From contig JAHJEW010000099.1 of assembly GCA_018825335.1 (NCBI GenBank), forward strand, positions 1 through 5,317: 5,317 bases of DNA. Direction: 5' to 3'. The position numbers and the translations under genes were made by a program. Below the pieces are notes generated by a model. The model worked only from the letters and a program-made list of their open reading frames with translations, was not told the DNA's origin and made no database searches. Below are positions 1 through 4,610 of the stretch, in pieces (the stretch's first letter is position 1; each line of letters starts with the position of its first letter). This DNA is from Patescibacteria group bacterium. Lineage in GTDB: Bacteria > Patescibacteriota > Gracilibacteria > UBA1369.

Positions 1-63
1 AAACCGATTTCCCTGCAAAAGAAAACTGTTGCCGATGCAACCGGCGTTAAACGAACTCAATAA
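1..63 (+). CDS. C-terminal fragment of upstream gene (possibly PilN)
   Basis: Frame 1 is open from the window edge to a TAA at 61-63 and encodes 20 residues, KPISLQKKTVADATGVKRTQ. It ends 11 bases before the pilO start, as expected for the preceding gene of a tight pil operon, where pilN normally sits directly before pilO. The fragment has no diagnostic motif, so PilN is inferred only from position. The other two forward frames are less likely: frame 3 stops earlier, and frame 2 runs on into pilO out of phase, giving a cysteine- and arginine-rich peptide with no family character. Confidence 0.4.
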   Translation, partial: KPISLQKKTVADATGVKRTQ

Positions 64-74
64 TCACCCTTATC

Positions 75-734
75 ATGCCATTACCAATAAAAAAAGTTGC
101 CGTTCCACGCAAGAATTACCAGCGTCAAATCAGGTCCTACCTTGTGCTGATTTTCTTGCTGCTTGCGGGCGCGGGCTACTTTGGTTTTTTCCAATATCAG
201 GAGCTTGTTGTCGCGCAAAACGCGTTTGCCGCCGGACAGACGAATCTTGCGGAAATGAAAAAATTCGAGAAAGATATTTCAGGTCAATACAGCTCTTTAA
301 ACAGCGCTTTTTACGAGGATTTTCGCGGTATAAGGAACGCTGTTGAAGGTGTTTTGCCCGCGGAAGAGAATTATACGAGAATTACCCAGAATCTCGACTC
401 TTTCGTGATTGATCTGAACAAGAAAAGTCCGAGTATTTTTATGGGCAATCTTAAATTCAATCAGCCTCACCTGGACAACGATAACGGCTACGGGGTTCTG
501 CCTTTCACCATTTCTCTTTCAACGACGCGCGCCAATTTTGAGAAAATGCTCAAGTACGCGGAAAGTTCCGGCGCGCTTGATGACGCGTCGCGGCTTTTGG
601 ATGTACGTTCGATTTCCATAAATTTTCCGGGGCAGGGCGCGGCATCGGCTGAACCTTCAGTCGGCGCGGCTGAAGGGCTTCTTAGCGTTTCGCTGTCAAT
701 TAACGCATATTTTCAGTTGCCCACTATTCTTTAG
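75..734 (+). CDS. pilO: PilO-like type IV pilus inner-membrane alignment protein
   Basis: A 219-residue bitopic membrane protein, close to the usual PilO length of about 200. A short basic cytoplasmic tail (residues 1-20, with KK, RK and R residues) is followed by one transmembrane helix at about 21-40 (SYLVLIFLLLAGAGYFGFFQ). A charged helical or coiled-coil stretch follows at about 45-90, then a periplasmic or extracytoplasmic alpha/beta domain. The segments VEGVLPAEENYTRI (90-103) and VLPFTISLSTTRANFEKML (141-159) resemble the PilO core, where the second would contribute a strand and helix to a ferredoxin-like fold. A Gly/Ala-rich linker at about 186-201 precedes the last strand. In known T4P systems PilO pairs with PilN and links the cytoplasmic PilM/PilC/PilB machinery to the outer parts. 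The gene lies 20 bases upstream of pilB. ATG at 75 is the only start that retains the tail and helix, and no Shine-Dalgarno motif precedes it. The assignment rests on topology, motifs and gene order. Confidence 0.8.
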   Translation: MPLPIKKVAVPRKNYQRQIRSYLVLIFLLLAGAGYFGFFQYQELVVAQNAFAAGQTNLAEMKKFEKDISGQYSSLNSAFYEDFRGIRNAVEGVLPAEENYTRITQNLDSFVIDLNKKSPSIFMGNLKFNQPHLDNDNGYGVLPFTISLSTTRANFEKMLKYAESSGALDDASRLLDVRSISINFPGQGAASAEPSVGAAEGLLSVSLSINAYFQLPTIL

Positions 735-754
735 CCATGTTCCTTTTGTGACTT

Positions 755-2020
755 ATGGAAGAACTAACCCAAAAATTGCAGCAGCTTCAGGAATCGATTC
801 TTTCGGGCAACATTCCGCAAATGGTGTTGAGCACAATAAGCTACGCGCTTGATCTGCGCTCCAGCGATATTCACATGGAACCGCAGGAAAACACCGTGCG
901 CATCCGCTACCGCGTTGATGGCGTTCTTCGGCAGATTGTTGAGTATCCTCACAATATTCATCCGGCGATTGTGTCGCGCATCAAGATCATGTCCAATTTA
1001 AAGATTGATGAGCAGCGCATGCCGCAGGACGGACGGTCCACGGTTACCACGAAAGACGGGCGCGAAATGGATCTTCGTATTTCCACTCTGCCCACCGTCA
1101 AAGGGGAAAAAGTGGTGATGCGCATCCAGGACAAATCACGCAGTATTCCGGATCTGCCGGAGCTTGGCCTTCAGGGCAGCGCGCTTACTTTCATGGAGGA
1201 CGCGCTAAGTCTTCCGAATGGAATTATTCTTACAACCGGCCCCACGGGCAGCGGTAAAACGACAACCATGTACTCGGCTTTAACGCGGCTGAATAAAGTG
1301 GATGTTAATATTATGACCATTGAAGATCCGGTTGAAATCCAGCTGGACGGTTTGAATCAGAGCCAGGTCCATCCGGGTATTGATTATACTTTCGCCAACG
1401 GGCTTCGCACGGCGCTGCGTCAGGATCCCGACATTATAATGGTTGGGGAAATCCGCGACCGTGAGACGATTGAAATCGCGATTGAGTCTTCGCTTACCGG
1501 ACATCTGGTTTTTTCCACGATTCATACAAACAGCGCCGTTGAGACACTTACCCGCATTTTAAACATGGGTATTCCGCCTTTTCTGCTTGCTTCGACGGTG
1601 GAACTGATTATTGCGCAGCGACTGGTGAGGAAGCTTTGTCCCGCGTGCAAAGTGCCGGTTACGCCGGACGCGGAGATCACGGGCCTTGTTAATTCGGCGG
1701 TTGCCGGAATTGTTTCGCAAGATGAGATAGAGCCGGAGAAGCTGAAGAATATGCAGTTTTTTGGATCGAAGGGGTGCCCCGAATGTGACAATATCGGCTA
1801 CCGCGGACGTATAGGTCTTTATGAAGTTATGCGTATGACTAATGAGCTTAGGCGGATGATTCTTGCGGAGGCAAATACAATGGATATTGAAGCTGTAGCG
1901 ATAAAGGGCGGCATGGTCACGCTGGAACAGATCGGAATTATCAAGGCGTTAAAGGGCGAAACCAGCCTGGACGAAGTTTACCGCGTGGCGAAGCGCATGG
2001 AATCTACTAATCAAAAATAA
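755..2020 (+). CDS. pilB: PilB/GspE-family pilus assembly ATPase lacking the N1 domain
   Basis: A 421-residue cytoplasmic secretion ATPase that should drive pilus extension by ATP hydrolysis. The N2 domain opens at about residue 20 (SSDIHMEP at 36-43, RYRVDGVLR at 51-59). RISTLPT (108-114) holds the conserved arginine region. The C-terminal ATPase domain shows Walker A GPTGSGKTTT (162-171, K168), the Asp box TIEDPVE (188-194), Walker B with catalytic glutamate DPDIIMVGEIRD (224-235, E232) and the His box GHLVFSTIHTNSA (249-261). Two cysteine pairs, C295/C298 and C341/C344, form the zinc-binding tetracysteine typical of PilB/GspE and absent from PilT, which argues for an assembly rather than a retraction motor. 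Typical PilB is about 560 residues; here the N1 (MshEN-type) domain is missing. This is not a mis-called start: an in-frame TGA at 749-751 lies just upstream and pilO ends at 734. The stop is 2 bases before pilC, indicating co-translation. Confidence 0.93.
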   Translation: MEELTQKLQQLQESILSGNIPQMVLSTISYALDLRSSDIHMEPQENTVRIRYRVDGVLRQIVEYPHNIHPAIVSRIKIMSNLKIDEQRMPQDGRSTVTTKDGREMDLRISTLPTVKGEKVVMRIQDKSRSIPDLPELGLQGSALTFMEDALSLPNGIILTTGPTGSGKTTTMYSALTRLNKVDVNIMTIEDPVEIQLDGLNQSQVHPGIDYTFANGLRTALRQDPDIIMVGEIRDRETIEIAIESSLTGHLVFSTIHTNSAVETLTRILNMGIPPFLLASTVELIIAQRLVRKLCPACKVPVTPDAEITGLVNSAVAGIVSQDEIEPEKLKNMQFFGSKGCPECDNIGYRGRIGLYEVMRMTNELRRMILAEANTMDIEAVAIKGGMVTLEQIGIIKALKGETSLDEVYRVAKRMESTNQK

Positions 2021-2022
2021 TT

Positions 2023-3297
2023 ATGCCGGAAAAACAAGCAAAAGGGTTCGGATTCGGAGAGAAAGGTCAAACTTTCGAAATAAAACAGGAAGAAAAACCG
2101 GGCGAATCGCCAAAAAAAAGTATTTTATTGAAAATTTCAGGAGCCACCGGCGCCAAAGTGATTTTGCGCCAGCAGGCCGGAACCCTGCGGCTTACCGGAA
2201 ATCCACTCATTGACACTTACAGGCGTCTGAACCAGTTTGTGATCGACCATTCAAGAGTGAAGATCAAGGACAAAGCGGTTTTTTTCCGTTTGCTCGCCGC
2301 GATGCTGAACGCCGGTTTGCCGCTTGTGCGCTCGCTTAATACGCTCGGCGTGCAGACCGAAAAGACTCCAAAGCTTTCTAACGCGCTTTTCGCGATGGGC
2401 CGCAGTATTGAGGGCGGATCCAGTCTTTCCGGTGCGATGAGCGAATATACCGATCTTTTCAATGACGCGGAAGTTGGCGTCGTCAAGGCCGGCGAGGTTT
2501 CCGGGCAGCTCAATCAAACGCTTAAATCCCTTGCGGAGGAGGTTGAAAAATCAGCCACGATTGCGGGAAAAGTCAAAGGCGCGCTTATTTATCCGGTTGT
2601 TATTTTTACTCTTCTTGTGGTTGCGATGTTTTTGATGATGATTATGGTGGTGCCGCAGATTACCACTTTGTTTACGCAGACCGGGAAAGATCTGCCGCTT
2701 CCGACAAAGATTTTGATTACCGTGAGCGACATCAGCGTGAATTATTGGCCCTTTGTTTTGGTTGGAGTTGTTTTGATTGCAATTTTATTCGGATGGTACA
2801 GGCGAACGCGCGGCGGCAGATACACTCTGGACTGGATAAAGCTGAAACTGCCCATTTTTGGTGATCTGATAAAGAAAAGCGCGCTTTCCAAGTTTTCCAG
2901 GGGATTCGCGAATCTTCTTGGAAGTGGGGTGCCGATTATTAAATCCATAGAGATTGTGGCGCATTCAATTGGAAACGATGTTTATAAAAGGCGGCTTCTT
3001 TTGACTTCCGAAGATATGAAACGCGGTATTCCAATGGCGGAGAATCTTTCCGGCAGTCCGCTGTTTCCAAGAATGCTGGTGAACATGGTGGAGGTTGGGG
3101 AGCAGACCGCGCAGCTGGAAAACGTTATGGAAAAGGTGGCCGATTTTTACGACGAGGAGGTTGATACTATGGTCAGCTCTTTGTCCAAGATCATGGAGCC
3201 GATGATTCTGGTGATTATTGGTGTAACCGTCGGAGGGCTTGTGGCTGCGATAATGCTGCCGATCATGCAATTGACGGATGTGGCGAGTTCGGTTTAG
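2023..3297 (+). CDS. pilC: PilC/GspF-family inner-membrane platform protein
   Basis: A 424-residue polytopic membrane protein with two T2SSF repeats, the normal family size. The first repeat spans about residues 84-211: VKIKDKAVFFRLLAAMLNAG at 79-98, the VVKAGEVSGQLNQTL signature at 153-167, and a transmembrane helix at about 189-210. A second helix lies at about 241-258. The second repeat spans about 286-416, with LSKFSRGFANLLGSGVP (288-304), the matching VEVGEQTAQLENVM (356-369) and a C-terminal helix EPMILVIIGVTVGGLVAAI (392-410) ending in MLPIMQ. In T4P systems this protein sits in the cytoplasmic membrane at the centre of the PilB hexamer and passes motor rotation to pilin insertion. The first 80 residues are Lys/Gln/Gly-rich and do not match the usual N-terminal PilC pattern. 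The ATG lies two bases after the pilB stop with no Shine-Dalgarno motif, so re-initiation after pilB is likely. Confidence 0.93.
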   Translation: MPEKQAKGFGFGEKGQTFEIKQEEKPGESPKKSILLKISGATGAKVILRQQAGTLRLTGNPLIDTYRRLNQFVIDHSRVKIKDKAVFFRLLAAMLNAGLPLVRSLNTLGVQTEKTPKLSNALFAMGRSIEGGSSLSGAMSEYTDLFNDAEVGVVKAGEVSGQLNQTLKSLAEEVEKSATIAGKVKGALIYPVVIFTLLVVAMFLMMIMVVPQITTLFTQTGKDLPLPTKILITVSDISVNYWPFVLVGVVLIAILFGWYRRTRGGRYTLDWIKLKLPIFGDLIKKSALSKFSRGFANLLGSGVPIIKSIEIVAHSIGNDVYKRRLLLTSEDMKRGIPMAENLSGSPLFPRMLVNMVEVGEQTAQLENVMEKVADFYDEEVDTMVSSLSKIMEPMILVIIGVTVGGLVAAIMLPIMQLTDVASSV

Positions 3298-3337
3298 GGG
3301 GGCGGATATTCGGCTCACATTAGACGATTTTGCTTGC

Positions 3338-3357
3338 GGAAATGTTGCAATATTTCC
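3338..3357. repeat. 20-bp near-perfect palindrome over the pilin 1 -35 box
   Basis: GGAAATGTTGCAATATTTCC pairs with itself at 9 of 10 positions; the exception is G3344 opposite T3351, a G-U wobble in RNA. The TTGCAA used as the candidate -35 element sits in its right-centre part (3345-3350). It could be an operator for a dimeric regulator, or a hairpin with a TGCA loop that, followed by TTTT at 3358-3361, weakly terminates pilC transcripts. The symmetry is visible directly; the role is inferred. Confidence 0.5.
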
Positions 3358-3373
3358 TTTTATAGTTTAAAAT
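3345..3373 (+). promoter_or_regulatory. Candidate sigma-70-type promoter for pilin 1
   Basis: TTGCAA (3345-3350) and TAAAAT (3368-3373) are separated by exactly 17 bases, matching the consensus at 4 of 6 and 5 of 6 positions. Transcription would start near 3380, giving a leader of about 39 bases before ATG 3419. A separate pilin promoter downstream of the assembly genes fits the need for far more pilin than machinery. The AT-rich setting raises the chance of random matches, so this is a prediction. Confidence 0.5.
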
Positions 3374-3418
3374 TGTAGGAAGTAAAACAAATATTAATTT
3401 TATTCTTAACTTTTCTTT

Positions 3419-3934
3419 ATGTTTAAAATGTTTAAGTCCAAGAAGGGGTTTACCCTTATTGAACTTTTGATCGTCATTACCATTATTGGTATTTTGGCGG
3501 CGGCTTTGCTTCCGAATATTTTAGGTGCACCTGCGAGAGCCAGGGATGCTTCACGTCAGGCTGATTTGAATAATTTGGCGGCTGCGATTGAGGCGTATAA
3601 TGCTGACAATGGGGCTTATCCTACTGCTGCAAAATGTCTTACTGCGGCTGATGCAGATCTAGCATCCTATATGCCTGGTGGTGTACCTACTGATCCAAAT
3701 GCTACAAACGCCCTTGTATTAGGTGCTGTTACCTGTACAGGACAGTATTATTACTGCCCGGTTGGAGCTGGTACCAACCAGAATTATGCTGTTGTTGCCG
3801 AGGTCGAAAGAGCTGAGTCTGCAAATGGTACAGGTGGTGCTGCAGGTGACATAGTTCCTGCCACAAACTGTGGTGCCGCAGGTGTAGACTTTACTTTGTC
3901 TGCAGCTGCAGATATTTATGCAATAGTTAAATAG
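3419..3934 (+). CDS. pilA: Type IV pilin (prepilin), first paralogue
   Basis: A 171-residue prepilin, probably a structural subunit of the pilus filament. The leader MFKMFKSKKG ends at the prepilin peptidase site G10^F11, followed by TLIELLIVITIIGILAAAL with the key Glu at mature position 5 and Pro at mature 22. The first about 50 mature residues form the hydrophobic and amphipathic helix alpha-1. The globular part has DNGAYP (63-68), YMPGGVPTDP (84-93), four cysteines (C73, C106, C113, C151) and a C-terminal DIYAIVK shared with the next gene. The mature form is about 161 residues. The start is uncertain: ATG 3428 gives a leader MFKSKKG identical to that of pilin 2 and is equally possible. 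A strong terminator follows, and a candidate promoter precedes it. Alanine codons in the distal half are mostly GCT/GCA, unlike pilin 2. It could be the major pilin, but expression level is not visible here. Confidence 0.93.
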   Translation: MFKMFKSKKGFTLIELLIVITIIGILAAALLPNILGAPARARDASRQADLNNLAAAIEAYNADNGAYPTAAKCLTAADADLASYMPGGVPTDPNATNALVLGAVTCTGQYYYCPVGAGTNQNYAVVAEVERAESANGTGGAAGDIVPATNCGAAGVDFTLSAAADIYAIVK

Positions 3935-3961
3935 TCTGCATAAATTCTTAGTTTAATCTTG

Positions 3962-3989
3962 AAAGCCCCGCCTACGGCGGGGCTTTTTT
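3962..3989 (+). terminator. Rho-independent terminator after pilin 1
   Basis: A perfect hairpin pairs GCCCCGCC (3965-3972) with GGCGGGGC (3976-3983) around a three-base TAC loop. It is extended by AAA/TTT pairs at 3962-3964 and 3984-3986, and the T-run continues to 3989. It lies 27 bases after the pilin 1 stop. It should end most pilin 1 transcripts and insulate pilin 2. Because the flanking A-run pairs with the T-run, it may also work in reverse, but no antisense gene is present to need it. Confidence 0.93.
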
Positions 3990-4032
3990 ATGTTGTTTAA
4001 AAAGTCAGTCCAGGTATTTGTTGTTTTTTGCT

Positions 4033-4061
4033 TTGTGCGCTGGGTAAAAATGGCATACAAT
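4033..4061 (+). promoter_or_regulatory. Candidate promoter for pilin 2
   Basis: TTGTGC (4033-4038) and TACAAT (4056-4061) are separated by 17 bases; the -10 matches at 5 of 6 positions and the -35 at 3 of 6. Transcription would start near 4068, leaving a leader of about 25 bases to ATG 4093. A promoter is needed here because the terminator at 3962-3989 closes the pilin 1 unit. It also argues against ATG 4060 as the pilin 2 start, since that codon lies inside the -10 box. Confidence 0.5.
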
Positions 4062-4092
4062 GTGGATAAATTTAAAATCACTTTTACTATTT

Positions 4093-4584
4093 ATGTTTAA
4101 GTCAAAAAAAGGTTTTACACTCATTGAAATTTTGCTCGTCGTTGTAATTATTGGTATTTTGGCTGCGGCTTTACTTCCCAATATTCTTGGCGCACCGGCT
4201 CGCGCAAGAGATGCCGCCCGCCAGGCAGACTTGAATAACATTGCGTCCGCTGTTGAATCTTTCAATGCTGATACCGGTAGTTACCCCGCCTCCGGCTGCC
4301 TTGCATCCAACGATGTAAATCTTATCAAGTACATGCCCGGTGGAATTCCGCAAGATCCGACTGTTTCCAAAGTTCTAATTGTTGGTGGCGTCACATGTCC
4401 TGCCAGACAGTATTATTTATGCAATATTGGAAGCGGAACACAGAATTATGCGGTTATTGCGGGAGTTGAAAGGCCCGAAGCCGCCAATGGGACACTTGCC
4501 AATATTGTCGCCTCAAACTGTAATGGTACTCATAACCCAATTACACTCGGCGCGGCTTTGGATGTTTTTGCGATAATAAAATAA
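4093..4584 (+). CDS. pilA: Type IV pilin (prepilin), second paralogue
   Basis: A 163-residue prepilin whose leader MFKSKKG is cut at G7^F8, giving FTLIEILLVVVIIGILAAAL with Glu at mature position 5. It is clearly a paralogue of the preceding gene: the stretch GILAAALLPNILGAPARARD is identical, and RQADLNN, YMPGG, DP, NYAV, VER, ANGT and the closing D-aromatic/F-AI-IK are shared. The globular part has DTGSYP (60-65) and four cysteines (C69, C102, C110, C143) in matching order. ATG 4093 is chosen over the in-frame ATG 4060: it gives the normal short basic leader, aligns with pilin 1, and the longer start would add a hydrophobic segment ahead of the charged leader and overlap the predicted -10. 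Many synonymous differences from pilin 1 point to an old duplication. It may be a minor or alternative pilin. The following gene starts 26 bases downstream. Confidence 0.92.
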   Translation: MFKSKKGFTLIEILLVVVIIGILAAALLPNILGAPARARDAARQADLNNIASAVESFNADTGSYPASGCLASNDVNLIKYMPGGIPQDPTVSKVLIVGGVTCPARQYYLCNIGSGTQNYAVIAGVERPEAANGTLANIVASNCNGTHNPITLGAALDVFAIIK

Positions 4585-4590
4585 TGTGCG

Positions 4591-4605
4591 TGAATTCATA
4601 ATTCA
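4591..4605. repeat. Short AT-rich inverted repeat after pilin 2
   Basis: TGAATT (4591-4596) and AATTCA (4600-4605) can pair around a CAT loop in the 26-base gap before the last gene. It is too AT-rich and lacks a T-run, so it is not a convincing terminator. It leaves read-through from pilin 2 into the next gene as the simplest reading. Confidence 0.3.
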
Positions 4606-4610
4606 AATAT

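Larger units (their letters stand above)
3298..3418. other. Intergenic region between pilC and pilin 1
   Basis: This 121-base non-coding stretch is GC-richer at its left end and becomes strongly AT-rich towards the pilin start. It contains the palindrome at 3338-3357 and the candidate promoter at 3345-3373. No strong GC-rich terminator for pilC is present, although the palindrome followed by TTTT (3358-3361) could act as a weak one. The only purine-rich ribosome-site-like sequence, TAGGAAG at 3376-3382, is more than 35 bases from the pilin ATG and so is unlikely to position initiation. Confidence 0.7.

Noticed and set aside
29..346. 105-codon + strand open frame overlapping pilO
   Set aside because: It lies in another frame across the pilO membrane segment and gives a Cys/Arg-rich peptide with no family pattern, whereas the pilO frame shows a clear membrane helix and core motifs.
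737..751. ATG followed by TGA just ahead of pilB, as a leader peptide or as readthrough of a UGA-as-glycine code
   Set aside because: It encodes only four codons. No in-frame TGA occurs within any gene here and glycine is encoded by GGN throughout, so UGA recoding is not supported even though no gene in the window ends in TGA.
755..2020. PilT (retraction ATPase) as the identity of the motor gene
   Set aside because: Its length and missing N1 domain resemble PilT, but the CPAC/CPEC zinc-binding cysteines at 295-298 and 341-344 are typical of PilB/GspE and absent from PilT.
2217..3318. Several minus-strand open frames opposite pilC (also opposite pilB and the pilins)
   Set aside because: They are antisense shadows: they overlap well-supported genes, have low-complexity or Ser/Arg-rich products, and show no recognisable domains.
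4060..4092. Upstream in-frame start for pilin 2 (MWINLKSLLLF extension)
   Set aside because: It overlaps the predicted -10 box, puts a hydrophobic stretch before the basic prepilin leader, and has no counterpart in pilin 1.
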